Made by a program: the position numbers and the translations under genes
Shown: piece by piece, positions 18,031 through 26,827 of the stretch
How positions within the stretch are numbered: position 1 is the stretch's first letter
How the letters are laid out: every line of letters starts with the position of its first letter
The notes under the pieces: model-generated
Databases searched by the model: none
Told to the model about the DNA's origin: nothing
What the model saw: the letters and a program-made list of their open reading frames with translations, nothing else
Source of the DNA: Leptospira licerasiae serovar Varillal str. VAR 010
GTDB taxonomy: Bacteria; Spirochaetota; Leptospiria; Leptospirales; Leptospiraceae
Reading direction: 5' to 3'
DNA length: 64,000 nucleotides
Assembly: GCF_000244755.1 (NCBI RefSeq)
Contig: NZ_AHOO02000005.1
Coordinates: 434,001 to 498,000 of the forward strand

Positions 18031-18521
18031 GGGATCCAAAACCGTTTGAGTCTACAACTTTGTCTTCCAAGATCCGCCCAGTCCTTTTGATCAGTTATCA
18101 AACTTATAAAAGAAGATGTTGGAAATTTCTCGAAAAGAGAATCGGGATTATTTCCCAATAATAAATAATTAGCTAAGTCTTCCATTCCAGGATTATGGCC
18201 GATCAAAACTACGCTATTAATTTTAGAAGTAAGACCTCTTAATATCCTAAGTAAGTCGGAATATTCCGCCTCATATATTTCACTTATAATCTTAGTCTCT
18301 TTTGTAATATTGTGAAAACTTTGTAATATCTTCCATGTCTCCGAAGTTCTGATCGATGGCGAAACAAGGGCGACATCCGCAACAAAGGAAATCTTCTCCA
18401 CATATTTTCCTAAAAATCGTGCGTTTTTACGACCTCTTTTTGATAAAGGACGTTCCTTATCCTTTAAATGAGTATCGCTCCAATCGGATTTAGAATGTCT
18501 TATGAGATGAATCTCTTTCAA
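18027..18521 (-). CDS. Histidine phosphatase family protein (SixA-like)
   Basis: The protein is about 164 aa. The catalytic RHxxS-type motif is HLIRHSKSDW at the N-terminus, with a second histidine in VVLIGHNPGMEDL and Arg/Glu positions in ERPLSKRGRKNA. This order matches SixA-like phosphohistidine phosphatases. The TTG at 18521 follows GGAGG by 11 nt and gives MKEIHLIRHSKSDW, the usual family start; a GTG at 18539 is the alternative. It is coupled to hpt by ATGA. The substrate is unknown. Confidence 0.85.
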   Translation of the reverse strand: MKEIHLIRHSKSDWSDTHLKDKERPLSKRGRKNARFLGKYVEKISFVADVALVSPSIRTSETWKILQSFHNITKETKIISEIYEAEYSDLLRILRGLTSKINSVVLIGHNPGMEDLANYLLLGNNPDSLFEKFPTSSFISLITDQKDWADLGRQSCRLKRFWIP

Positions 18522-18565
18522 AATCCTCTTCTCCTCCACGATAAAGCTTGAGATTTAGAATTTCA

Positions 18566-18594
18566 TTGACAAGGATCTTTCCTGACGATAAAAC
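18566..18594 (+). promoter_or_regulatory. Sigma70-like promoter
   Basis: TTGACA (18566-18571), a 17-nt spacer and TAAAAC (18589-18594) put the start of transcription near 18601, only a few bases from the ATG at 18604. The downstream message would be leaderless or use ATG 18613. Confidence 0.5.
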
Positions 18595-18603
18595 TTCTGA
18601 GCT

Positions 18604-19275
18604 ATGTCAAAGATGTATATTATCGGAGTGGTCCTATTAATATCCTTTGCCACAAACCTTTCTTCACAAATTGCAGGAACTCCTGACGAGGAAAAGGCTA
18701 AAAAAGAATTACAAAATCAATGGTCTAAAAAATTCCCAGGAGACAGAATACTTTCCGTCCAAGCTGCAGGAAAACCTAAGCTGATCGAAAAAGAAGCTCC
18801 GGAAGAAAATGCACCGACAGATTTGAGATACAAATTTTCCTTCTTCGTAACTAGCCGCAAAAAAGAAGGCCAGACGACCAAAACTCCCGTTGGAGTGATC
18901 TACCAATTCGTAAGAGAGAAAGGTTGGATCTTCTCCGATATTGGGATGGCAAGGTCAGTTGTAGTCACAGAACCAGGAAAAGAACCTCCTTCTAAAGACG
19001 AAGTCTATCAAATAGTCGAAGAAGCAATCTTAGAAGAAAAGGGAAAATCCAAATCGGTCGACTCAATTCGTTTAACAGAACCAGAATTCGGCCAGAATTT
19101 AACTCCTAATAAAGAGCAATTTTGGTTCAGATACGAGGGAGATTTCGAAATTTCAGAAAACGGGTCTAAAACGATTTGTTCCGATATAGTCATTCGTTTG
19201 GTAAAGGAACAAAACTCGGCCGTCTGGAAGGCAGAATGGGAAGAAAAAGGAAAATGTAAAGTATCTGAAGAATAA
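18604..19275 (+). CDS. Exported protein of unknown function
   Basis: The 223-aa product has a signal peptide (residues 1-22, cleavage near LSSQIAG). The mature protein is charged, Lys/Glu rich, and seems to contain two similar halves: each has a W- or F-containing beta segment following a KDEV/EEKAKKEL helix (RYKFSFFVTSR... and FWFRYEGDFEIS...). No motif of a known enzyme family is seen. It ends 3 bp from pyrD, convergent, with a shared palindromic terminator. Confidence 0.6.
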   Translation: MSKMYIIGVVLLISFATNLSSQIAGTPDEEKAKKELQNQWSKKFPGDRILSVQAAGKPKLIEKEAPEENAPTDLRYKFSFFVTSRKKEGQTTKTPVGVIYQFVREKGWIFSDIGMARSVVVTEPGKEPPSKDEVYQIVEEAILEEKGKSKSVDSIRLTEPEFGQNLTPNKEQFWFRYEGDFEISENGSKTICSDIVIRLVKEQNSAVWKAEWEEKGKCKVSEE

Positions 19276-19290
19276 GATCAGATCTTATTC
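19270..19290. terminator. Palindromic bidirectional terminator
   Basis: GAATAAGATC (19270-19279) and GATCTTATTC (19281-19290) form a near-perfect palindrome that includes the stop codons of two convergent genes, followed by TTTCC. It probably ends transcription in both directions. Confidence 0.4.
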
Positions 19291-20375
19291 TTTCCTACTA
19301 AATCGCTAATTGATCTCGCTCCTGTTTGTTTCAGAACTCCATCTAGATACTCTAATATTCTCACAGGTAAAAACGGTCCGTTGTATACATAACCTGTATA
19401 CAATTGAATCAGGTCGGCTCCTGCTAAAATTTTTTCTAAGGCAGCTTCTCCCGAATTAATACCACCGACTCCTATGATAGGAAGACTTCCTTTTAAGATG
19501 GAGTAAGCATATCTAACAAATTCAGTTGATCTTTGACGAAGCGGTTTTCCGGAAACTCCACCTTCTTTTTCCACGTTTGGATACCTGGACAAAACGGATT
19601 TGTCTATAGTAGTGTTGGTAAGAATGACGCCTGATAATTTGGAATCTGGTAGGAGCTCCAACAAAGTCTTCAATTCTTCTTTTTCCATATCCGGAGCGAA
19701 TTTCACAAAAGTTGGAATTGGAAATTTTCCACCTAAGCCGCTTCTAATACCATCCATCAACTTAGTAAAGTTTTCCTTTTTCTGGAAATTTCTGAGACCG
19801 GGAGTATTGGGAGAGGATATATTGATCACAGCATAGTCTGCATAAGAAGTGAGTTTTTTTAGAGAATATACGTAATCCTCGACTGCATTCTCTTCCGAGA
19901 CAATTTTTGTTTTGCCTACATTGATCCCTCTTACGCAGTTCTTTTTTTGCTTTCGGATCGTTTCTTCTGCAGCATCCGCTCCCGGATTATTAAAACCCAT
20001 TCGATTGATCAGAGCTTCATCTTCGGCGTATCTAAAGATTCTTGGTTTCGGATTTCCAGGCTGAGCCTGACCTGTGATCGTTCCGATTTCTATCGAACCA
20101 AAACCTAATCGGGAAAGAAACGGATACAATTCTCCCGTCTTATCGAAACCGGCACCTAATCCGACCGGATTTACGAACTCGATTCCTGCGACTTTCGTTT
20201 TCAAACGATCGCTGGAATAATTCATGAGTGATTCCAAAACGGGAAACACAAACGGAAGTTTTTTAGAAAGCCCAAGTAAGTTCTGGGCCAAGTTATGAGC
20301 GGATTCCGGATGAATACTTAAGAAAAAAGGTTTTGCGGTTTTTTCATAAACCCATTGTTTCCATTCAGAATTCAT
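19278..20375 (-). CDS. pyrD: Dihydroorotate dehydrogenase (quinone), class 2
   Basis: This enzyme carries out the fourth step of pyrimidine synthesis, passing electrons to quinone. It is 365 aa, the class 2 length, with the N-terminal helical membrane-association region (FFLSIHPESAHNLAQNLL). Motifs include GLGAGFDKTGE, GSIEIGTITGQAQPGNPKPRIFR, NRMGFNNPG, the NISSPNTPGLR active-site segment with catalytic Ser, and GVGGINSG for FMN phosphate. AGGGA lies 5 nt upstream of the ATG. Confidence 0.95.
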   Translation of the reverse strand: MNSEWKQWVYEKTAKPFFLSIHPESAHNLAQNLLGLSKKLPFVFPVLESLMNYSSDRLKTKVAGIEFVNPVGLGAGFDKTGELYPFLSRLGFGSIEIGTITGQAQPGNPKPRIFRYAEDEALINRMGFNNPGADAAEETIRKQKKNCVRGINVGKTKIVSEENAVEDYVYSLKKLTSYADYAVINISSPNTPGLRNFQKKENFTKLMDGIRSGLGGKFPIPTFVKFAPDMEKEELKTLLELLPDSKLSGVILTNTTIDKSVLSRYPNVEKEGGVSGKPLRQRSTEFVRYAYSILKGSLPIIGVGGINSGEAALEKILAGADLIQLYTGYVYNGPFLPVRILEYLDGVLKQTGARSISDLVGKNKI

Positions 20376-20399
20376 CCGGTTCCCTTGCAGATAGAACTA

Positions 20400-21467
20400 T
20401 TAAGACCAGCGAAATATACGAAGCCCAACGCCCAAGAAAAAAAATCCGATCCCAATCATAAACACGCAAGGGTAGACTATTTCTGCAAGCCCGGCTCCTT
20501 CTATAAAGACGGCTCTCAATGAATCGGCCACCAAGGTTAAAGGTAAATGTTTTATGAAAGGGAGCACTATATCCGGAAAGTTTTTATAACTGAAGAATAT
20601 TCCTGAAAGGACCATCATAGGAAAAGTAAACGCGTTTACTAACCCGTTCCCTACCTGAGCACTTTGCGCTCTGGAACCAACAAAGATCCCGATACATGCA
20701 AATACGAAATTTCCAGTCAGAAAGATCAAAAGTGCCGCAGGAACAGAACCGAAAAATGCATTTTCAAAAACGGTAAACGTAAACGTTAAGAAGATGATGG
20801 ATTCTACAGTAGTGACAAAAATCCGAGTGAAGAAGAAGGACATTACAAACGCCAACTTATTCATTGGAGTTGCGGACATTCTTCTTAAAAGTTTTTTCAT
20901 CCTCATCTCGATCAGATTCCAACCAACTCCCCAAAGACAGGAGTTCATGACTCCCATTGCAAGCATTCCAGGAACGAGATAATCAATGTATCTTGTCCCT
21001 TTCGAATCTAATTTTCGGATGTTCGAACTAACTTTCTCTTTTTCCTGCATAGCTAAAAGAGCATTGGAAAGTAGAAGATAATCTCTCTGTGCATTTGCAT
21101 TATTCGGATCAAAAGAAAATTCTAAATTTCCTTTTTCATCTTCATTTACCAAAAGATTGATTTCCCCTCTTTTGAGCGCTTTGATCGCTTCTTCTTGCGT
21201 TAGGATCTGTGGAACTATCACTCCTAATCCGTCGGAATTTCCACCGGCAGAATTCGAGAATGCTTTTTCGATCTTTGTAGAAAGTCCGCTCGCATCAAAT
21301 GAAGAAGATACTATCGCAACCCTTGTTTGGGGCGCTCCCTTAGAAGTGAATGCAATTCCTAATACACCTGCGATCGCAATTGGAAATATAAACGCCCAGA
21401 AAAGAATCCCGGGTTCTCTATAAAATTCTTTTAATTGAATCGTGACTAAATGATAGATTTGTTTCAT
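20400..21467 (-). CDS. ABC-2 type transporter permease
   Basis: The 355-aa membrane subunit has one N-terminal helix (residues about 20-40), a large extracytoplasmic domain (about 45-170) and five to six C-terminal helices with the ABC-2 signature region (MRMKKLLRRMSATPMNKLAFVMS and GIFFSYKNFPDIVLPFIKHLPLTLVADSLRAVF). Its ATG lies in the ATGA overlap with the ATPase gene, so both are made together. The substrate is unknown; related DrrB/YhhJ-type systems export drugs or lipids. Confidence 0.88.
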   Translation of the reverse strand: MKQIYHLVTIQLKEFYREPGILFWAFIFPIAIAGVLGIAFTSKGAPQTRVAIVSSSFDASGLSTKIEKAFSNSAGGNSDGLGVIVPQILTQEEAIKALKRGEINLLVNEDEKGNLEFSFDPNNANAQRDYLLLSNALLAMQEKEKVSSNIRKLDSKGTRYIDYLVPGMLAMGVMNSCLWGVGWNLIEMRMKKLLRRMSATPMNKLAFVMSFFFTRIFVTTVESIIFLTFTFTVFENAFFGSVPAALLIFLTGNFVFACIGIFVGSRAQSAQVGNGLVNAFTFPMMVLSGIFFSYKNFPDIVLPFIKHLPLTLVADSLRAVFIEGAGLAEIVYPCVFMIGIGFFFLGVGLRIFRWS

Positions 21468-22402
21468 TCTTCCAACCCTCTTCCGGTCATAGAAAGGAAT
21501 AAGTCGTCCAAGGTCTTTTTATGACATTCCAGTTCTTTTAAAACGATCCCTGCTTTAGAAAAAGAATCCAACATGGAAGGAAGATAATCCGTAATTCTTT
21601 CCACATAGATCCTTCCTTCTTTCGTGTCGGAATTCCAACTGAATTTGAATTTTCCTTTTTCAGGAAGATATCCGCTCGGATCCGATCCATTCTCTAAAGA
21701 GAAACGAACAATTTCTCCGCCACCCAGTTTTCCTAAAAGATGGGATAATGTCCCTTGGTCTAAAATTCGACCCTTATCCATTACGATAATCCTTTCGCAG
21801 AGAACTTCCGCTTCTTCCATATAATGAGTGGTGAGGATCATAGTGGTTCCGTATTCTCTTAGATCTTCTAAGATTTTCCAGATATCTCTTCTGGCACCCG
21901 GATCTAAACCTGTAGTAGGCTCATCCAAAAAAAGAATTTCGGGTTTGTTCATAATAGAAACACCCAATGCCAATCTTTGTCTTTGGCCTCCGGACAAACT
22001 ATTCACGAAGGACTTATTTTTTTCAGTGAGTCTAGTGAGTTCTAAAATTTCATGAAGCCTGGATTCAGGTGCCTTGTAGAAACTTCCAAATAATTTCAAA
22101 GTTTCCCAAACAGTGGCTCTATCCATAAATCTGGTCTCTTGCAAAGCGAGACCGATATTACTTCTTAAAAAAGTTTCGCTTTCTTTCCAACTTGTACCTA
22201 AAATTTGGATCTTACCTGAATCAGGAAATTGGATGCCTTCCAACATTTCAATAAGAGTTGTTTTACCGGCTCCATTCGGCCCAAGCAAACCAACAAACTC
22301 TCCCTTTTTGATTTCAAGCGAGAGATCGCTGACAGCGGTTACATCTTTGAATTTTTTAGTTACATTAGATACCGATATGATCGGGTTTTGAATCTTATCC
22401 AC
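21464..22402 (-). CDS. ABC transporter ATP-binding protein
   Basis: The 312-aa protein has Walker A GPNGAGKTTL (about residue 40), Q-loop, signature LSGGQRQRLALG, Walker B EILFLDEPTTGLDP and switch His in TTHYMEEAE. The extended C-terminal about 80 residues are typical of DrrA/CcmA-type exporters. It pairs with the downstream ABC-2 permease through a 4-nt overlap. It probably drives export across the inner membrane. The cargo cannot be inferred from the sequence. Confidence 0.92.
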   Translation of the reverse strand: MDKIQNPIISVSNVTKKFKDVTAVSDLSLEIKKGEFVGLLGPNGAGKTTLIEMLEGIQFPDSGKIQILGTSWKESETFLRSNIGLALQETRFMDRATVWETLKLFGSFYKAPESRLHEILELTRLTEKNKSFVNSLSGGQRQRLALGVSIMNKPEILFLDEPTTGLDPGARRDIWKILEDLREYGTTMILTTHYMEEAEVLCERIIVMDKGRILDQGTLSHLLGKLGGGEIVRFSLENGSDPSGYLPEKGKFKFSWNSDTKEGRIYVERITDYLPSMLDSFSKAGIVLKELECHKKTLDDLFLSMTGRGLEE

Positions 22403-22483
22403 AGTACAACCTGAAAATCATGATTTAAAAAGAATTCGGGGACTTCGACACTTTTTGGAAGTAGTCAAAAAAATAATGATGAA

Positions 22484-22511
22484 ATAAAAAACGGACCGGT
22501 GATCGATCCGT
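22484..22511 (-). terminator. Terminator after the patatin-like gene
   Basis: In the minus-strand direction ACGGA...TCCGT (22511-22507/22495-22491), with two inner G-C pairs, is followed by six T residues. It lies 19 nt after the stop of the patatin-like gene. Confidence 0.5.
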
Positions 22512-22529
22512 AAAAAATTCAGAATGAAT

Positions 22530-23531
22530 TTAATTCTTACGCAGCTTTTCCGCTTTTTTCACCCAGTCTTTCTTGAGATATTCCAAGATCTGATCCTTCT
22601 TTTTTAAGGCGTCCGATTTTCCCATCTCGTAAGCCTCTCTCACTCCTTTTGCATTTGTGTAATCGAAAGAAGTGATCGGTAGAGATTTGGACGGAGTTAC
22701 TAAAAAACAACGATCCAATAAATAAGGGTCTTTTCCGACTATGGTAGTCGATTCGTAATGTATTCCGATAATTTTTGCATTGGGAGGAAACGCTTCCAAA
22801 AGTAAATTATTCGTAAGCCCTCCGTCCAAATAATATTCCTTTCCGTGATTCTGAAAAGAAACAATAGGGGGAATAGAAGAAGAATTCAGAATGATCTGTT
22901 CGATCACGCTCGGGTCCCTAAAATCAGCTTCCGTAAAAAGGACTTCTTTCATATTCCAATTTCTTAAAACACGAAATGTTCGTTCCGTATAAAGTCCTTT
23001 GTTGCGGTCCCTTTCGTCTTCTAAAAATGCTTTTCCAGTTTCTGCAATCAATCTTGCTAGCCTGAACGTGTTCTTGTTGGAATCGTCTTTAGGAAAAGCT
23101 TTGATCGTATGAATAAAAACTTTTGCACCGGAGCGGATAATTTTATCGAAGTCCATCCCGAATCGAATGGTCCTACGATACATGTCTTCATGGGGAAATG
23201 CTTTCTCCCCGCTGAATAATCGAGTGAAATAAAAATTACGAGGGTTCTTACGTACTATTCTTTCAAAAAAGGAAACCGATTCTTCCTCTGTTTCGCAGAG
23301 TAAAGAAAGAACCATTGCAGCGCCTGCGGAAACTCCCGACACTTGTCTGAGTTTTAATCCCCAGGTTTTTAATTCATGCCCAAAGCCCAAACCGTAGAAA
23401 GCCTTACAACCGCCGCCTGCAATCGCAAAACAAATCTCATCTTCTAACCAAATCCCTTGGAGGACCTCGCCGAATTTGGATCCAGGATCTGACTTTTTAG
23501 AAGGAAGTTCATATTCATCTATGATCGGCAT
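22530..23531 (-). CDS. Patatin-like phospholipase
   Basis: The 333-aa serine acyl hydrolase has the oxyanion loop GGGCKAFYGLG (residues 39-49), the nucleophile GVSAG (Ser68) and the catalytic Asp in YLDGGLTNN. All three patatin elements are intact. It has no signal peptide and is likely cytoplasmic or delivered to host or target membranes; nothing here shows which. GGAG lies 8 nt before the ATG. A C-terminal Lys-rich tail follows the domain. Confidence 0.9.
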   Translation of the reverse strand: MPIIDEYELPSKKSDPGSKFGEVLQGIWLEDEICFAIAGGGCKAFYGLGFGHELKTWGLKLRQVSGVSAGAAMVLSLLCETEEESVSFFERIVRKNPRNFYFTRLFSGEKAFPHEDMYRRTIRFGMDFDKIIRSGAKVFIHTIKAFPKDDSNKNTFRLARLIAETGKAFLEDERDRNKGLYTERTFRVLRNWNMKEVLFTEADFRDPSVIEQIILNSSSIPPIVSFQNHGKEYYLDGGLTNNLLLEAFPPNAKIIGIHYESTTIVGKDPYLLDRCFLVTPSKSLPITSFDYTNAKGVREAYEMGKSDALKKKDQILEYLKKDWVKKAEKLRKN

Positions 23532-23602
23532 TTAGTTTCTCCGGAGTCCTGGCTCCATATAGCCATTTTCCGATTTTGGATTAGAATTCTAAAAGTAAAA
23601 AA

Positions 23603-24790
23603 TCAAAGATCTAAAAGGACCAAAACCTCGAAATGTTTGGTTCTTGGAAAAAAATCGGTAAGAACGATTTCCGTTAACCTATATCCGGAGCTTTTTAAGA
23701 TCCCAAGGTCCCTTGCTAAGGTGCTCGGATTGCAGCTAGAATAAATAACGCGAGAAGGTCTGGATCTATTCAGAAAATCCAATAAGGAAGGAGAAGCTCC
23801 GGCCCTCGGCGGATTTAAAATACATAAATCCGCACCATAAGAATCCAATTTTTTTGGGAGGGAAGAATTCAGATCCAATGTATGGAATTCTAAACTAAGA
23901 TATCCGGCATTTTTCGCATTTTTCTCAGCTGCTTTTACCGAAGAGTCGGACAATTCATAACCGGAAAGACGGCTTACCAAATGACCGATCGCCAAACTGA
24001 TTAACCCAGCTCCAGAATAAAATTCTAATACAGAACCGCAGTCTTTAGGTATCCAAGAACGTATCTTGAGCATCCATTCTTCCAAAAGAAAACGATTCAC
24101 TTGAGTAAAACCTTCTGCCGGAATGGACCATTCTAATTTTTCAGGAAGATAAGGACCTATCTTCACTTCTTGTTTATCGTATTCTAAAATTTGTCCGGAA
24201 GAATAACGAAGTCTCCAGTCGCCCCTTTTAGAGAATGTTTTCTTATTTCCTAAATTCTTTCGGATGTACTCGTTCATCTCGAAAGGAAGATGTTTACAAC
24301 CTTCTTCAGGAAACGGGACCAAAGAGTTAGAGTTCTCCTTATAAAATCCCGTATTTGTTTTTCCTTTTTTGAATTCGATTTTGATCTGAGCTGTGTTGCG
24401 ATAACTGTTAGAAGGGCCGCTTAAAATATCGATCTCGGGAATTTGAGACGGATCGAATTTAGAAACATAGAAAAAAGAATCCTTCAAAAGCGATTTTTTG
24501 ATCTGAAGTTCTTCCTCATAAGGAATATGGCGATAAGAACAACCTCCGCATTCCGGAAATGCGGAACAATCGGACTCGATCCTAAGGGGAGAAATTTTTT
24601 CCGTAGATACAACGGTACCCCAAATCAGTTTAGAATTTTCTTTATCAGTTATGATCCGAATTGTTTCTCCCGGAACAGCTCCTTTTACAAAAACGGTTTT
24701 ATTCTCCGTATGAGAAATACAAGTACCTAGATTCGCCCATTTCTCCGCGACCAATCCGGAAATTTCTCTACGGTTCTTTTCCGTACTCAT
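23603..24790 (-). CDS. TrmA/RlmD-type RNA m5U methyltransferase
   Basis: The 395-aa SAM-dependent enzyme methylates uridine in rRNA or tRNA. An N-terminal TRAM domain (residues about 1-60) precedes an iron-sulfur cluster site with Cys pattern C-x5-C-x2-C (DCSAFPECGGC). The SAM motif follows (VLEFYSGAGLISLAIG), then ILNPPRAG and the catalytic YSSCNPSTLARDL. A fourth cluster ligand may be the Cys in EEGCKHL. The specific target base cannot be decided by eye. Confidence 0.9.
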   Translation of the reverse strand: MSTEKNRREISGLVAEKWANLGTCISHTENKTVFVKGAVPGETIRIITDKENSKLIWGTVVSTEKISPLRIESDCSAFPECGGCSYRHIPYEEELQIKKSLLKDSFFYVSKFDPSQIPEIDILSGPSNSYRNTAQIKIEFKKGKTNTGFYKENSNSLVPFPEEGCKHLPFEMNEYIRKNLGNKKTFSKRGDWRLRYSSGQILEYDKQEVKIGPYLPEKLEWSIPAEGFTQVNRFLLEEWMLKIRSWIPKDCGSVLEFYSGAGLISLAIGHLVSRLSGYELSDSSVKAAEKNAKNAGYLSLEFHTLDLNSSLPKKLDSYGADLCILNPPRAGASPSLLDFLNRSRPSRVIYSSCNPSTLARDLGILKSSGYRLTEIVLTDFFPRTKHFEVLVLLDL

Positions 24791-24802
24791 AGGTAAATCA
24801 CC

Positions 24803-24833
24803 TTGACAGGGTCCCCCATCTTGTCAGTAAAGT
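24803..24833 (+). promoter_or_regulatory. Promoter for the tRNA-Ser pair
   Basis: TTGACA at 24803-24808 is followed by TAAAGT at 24828-24833 with a 19-nt spacer, 11 nt before the first tRNA base. The spacer is longer than ideal. It is the only good candidate in the gap. Confidence 0.45.
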
Positions 24834-24844
24834 AATCCTTAACC

Positions 24845-24930
<86 letters not shown>

Positions 24931-24943
24931 ATGGAACAATACT

Positions 24944-25032
<89 letters not shown>

Positions 25033-25074
25033 AAAGTTCCAAACTCTCACGCTGACCCCCCGGGAAATAAGAAG

Positions 25075-25521
25075 ATGTCCGACCAGAGATTCAACACCCG
25101 GGAATTCTTGGAAGAGACCAAGCGATTATTAGAAGGGGAAGAATATCCAAATCTATTCGCTGCCATTTCTTATATTCCTTTTTTAGGATGGGTCATTCCT
25201 TGGTTTTTTAGAAAAAAACAGGAAATTTGCAAGTTTCACGCACTCCAAGCGATCAAGTTAAATCTTGGATTTGTATTTTTGTACTTGGTGGTTTGGTTCT
25301 TAAGAGAGTTCCCTATTTTAAGCACCATTTTAAAATGGATACATGCGAATCCGATCGTAACCGACTTTATCAGCTATGTCGCATGGCTAGCTTTACTTGG
25401 TTACGGAATTTTAGGAGCCTTACAAGCTTACCAAGGCAAACTGTTCGTATTACCATTATTCCCGGAAATAGAGAATGAAGTTCGAAAAATACTCAGCAAA
25501 ATTAGAGGAACTCAAGGCTAA
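25075..25521 (+). CDS. Small polytopic membrane protein (Tic20/DUF4870-like)
   Basis: The 148-aa protein has three to four hydrophobic segments: PNLFAAISYIPFLGWVIPWFF, NLGFVFLYLVVWF and ISYVAWLALLGYGILGAL. It has a charged N-terminus. The layout (short, hydrophobic, HALQAIKLNLGF after the first helix) resembles DUF4870/Tic20-like proteins. The next gene overlaps its 3' end by 47 bp and appears to be a diverged copy. It begins 42 bp after tRNA-Ser. The function is unknown. Confidence 0.6.
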   Translation: MSDQRFNTREFLEETKRLLEGEEYPNLFAAISYIPFLGWVIPWFFRKKQEICKFHALQAIKLNLGFVFLYLVVWFLREFPILSTILKWIHANPIVTDFISYVAWLALLGYGILGALQAYQGKLFVLPLFPEIENEVRKILSKIRGTQG

Positions 25522-25906
25522 GGCCCTCGATTTTCTCTCTCCTTACTGGAACCAAGCCAAAAGTTTTATTAACACCGAAAGATTTCGTATCTATTTGGTG
25601 ACTCTTCCTTTATTCGGAAATTGGCTGATCGGATTTTCTTTCTTCTCCAATGAAACGGAAGTTTACAGACATTCCAAACTTTCCTTTTTAAACGTTCTGT
25701 ACTTTATCGCATTCTTAATATTGTCTTGGTTCTTCTCCTTTGTTCCTGTTGCGGGACCTTGGTTAGCGAACCTGGCTCACTTAGCCGGAGTGATTATCTA
25801 TCTTGGCTTGTCCGGTTTACTGCTATACAATTACACCAAGGGAAAAAAACTGGTCCCGAAACTTCCCCAAGAGCACTTAGAGCTTTTGGAAAAGAAATTC
25901 TTTTAA
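25475..25906 (+). CDS. Small polytopic membrane protein, paralogue of upstream gene
   Basis: The 143-aa protein follows a helical N-terminus with LPLFGNWLIGFSFF, LNVLYFIAFLILSWF and a last hydrophobic segment. The end YTKGKKLVPKLPQE parallels the upstream protein's YQGKLFVLPLFPE. The same order of segments suggests a tandem duplication. The first 47 bp overlap the upstream gene in another frame. No function can be assigned. Confidence 0.6.
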   Translation: MKFEKYSAKLEELKAKALDFLSPYWNQAKSFINTERFRIYLVTLPLFGNWLIGFSFFSNETEVYRHSKLSFLNVLYFIAFLILSWFFSFVPVAGPWLANLAHLAGVIIYLGLSGLLLYNYTKGKKLVPKLPQEHLELLEKKFF

Positions 25907-25912
25907 TCACCC

Positions 25913-25989
<77 letters not shown>

Positions 25990-26122
25990 ACTTCTTCTTT
26001 TTCCCATAAACTCTGACATTATGTCCCAAATAGTTAAGAAAATATTTTAGAATTTCTATCAGAAAACTTGACTTTAATAATGAGTCTCAAGAACGATAGT
26101 TATAGAGAGACCGGGGACCAGA

Positions 26123-26302
26123 ATGGAAAAGTGCCATTGTGCTCAAATCACGTTTGAAAAAATCGTAGAGACTGCTAAACAACAGGGACAAGACTATCGT
26201 GAAGTGGTAAAAGCTTGCGGAGCTGCGGATACTTGCACAGCCTGCACTGATTACCTAATCGCGTATTGTGAGCAGCATCTACAACTTGTCTCGGCCGGAT
26301 AA
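26123..26302 (+). CDS. BFD-like [2Fe-2S] ferredoxin miniprotein
   Basis: The 59-aa product (MEKCHC...AYCEQHLQLVSAG) has Cys4, Cys6, Cys38 and Cys41, the exact CxC-x31-CxxC spacing of E. coli bacterioferritin-associated ferredoxin, plus an extra Cys32 and Cys50. The helical segment between pairs fits the BFD fold. BFD proteins carry a [2Fe-2S] cluster and hand electrons to bacterioferritin for iron release. Here the partner is unknown and no bacterioferritin gene is nearby. Its last 35 bases overlap the cupin gene in another frame. Confidence 0.8.
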   Translation: MEKCHCAQITFEKIVETAKQQGQDYREVVKACGAADTCTACTDYLIAYCEQHLQLVSAG

Positions 26303-26762
26303 ATTACTCATAGATCAGGAGTTATTCGATAAACTCCTTCCACTTGCTTCCTCTTCCGCTAGAGGGAGAACCAATCACAATTTCCACGAACTAATAGAAC
26401 CGTATCAGAGATTTCTGAATGTACTTACAAAGGACACTTACGTCCAAGCTCATCGCCACAAAAATCCTCCAAAGCCCGAGACCTTTTTAGTAATAAAAGG
26501 AAAACTAGGCTTCGTACTATTCGAAGAAGATGGAAAAGTAAGCGATAAGCATATCCTGAGTTCGGACGGACCGATCTACGGGATAGATATTCTTCCTGGA
26601 GTGTACCATACATTGGTCTCCCTTTCGGAAACCTGCATTTGTTTCGAAGGAAAATCAGGTCCGTACGATCCGGCCATCGACAAAGAGTTCGCAACTTGGG
26701 CTCCACCGGAGAACAGCGAAGATAAAACTCAATATCTGGATTTTCTCAGATCTCTTTTCTAA
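26268..26762 (+). CDS. WbuC-type cupin metalloprotein
   Basis: The 164-aa protein from a GTG at 26268 has no clear ribosome site; a TTG at 26286 (MSRPDKLL) is an alternative. The core matches the WbuC family: ARGRTNHNFHELIEPYQRFLNVL, then YVQAHRHKNPPKPETFLVIKGKLGFVLF with cupin His/Glu metal ligands, and ILPGVYHTLVSL with the last His. WbuC-type genes occur in O-antigen clusters but their biochemistry is not settled. It is cotranscribed with the BFD-like gene, with the ends overlapping. Confidence 0.75.
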   Translation: MSSIYNLSRPDKLLIDQELFDKLLPLASSSARGRTNHNFHELIEPYQRFLNVLTKDTYVQAHRHKNPPKPETFLVIKGKLGFVLFEEDGKVSDKHILSSDGPIYGIDILPGVYHTLVSLSETCICFEGKSGPYDPAIDKEFATWAPPENSEDKTQYLDFLRSLF

Positions 26763-26763
26763 A

Positions 26764-26827
26764 ATCAGAAACGATATAGTCTCTTATTCCTAACCCGCGT
26801 TGGGGATTAGGAATTAAGGTTTCTGAT
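26764..26827. other. Two-level inverted repeat between convergent genes
   Basis: The outer arms ATCAGAAAC (26764-26772) and GTTTCTGAT (26819-26827) enclose an inner stem ATTCCTAA (26786-26793) with TTAGGAAT (26807-26814), extended by CCC/GGG with a bulged A. It spans the end of the minus-strand small gene. There is no T-run, so classical termination is doubtful. Confidence 0.45.

Noticed and set aside
26764..26827. Nested inverted repeat as a classical terminator
   Set aside because: Neither strand has a T-run after the stem, so it is listed only as a hairpin.
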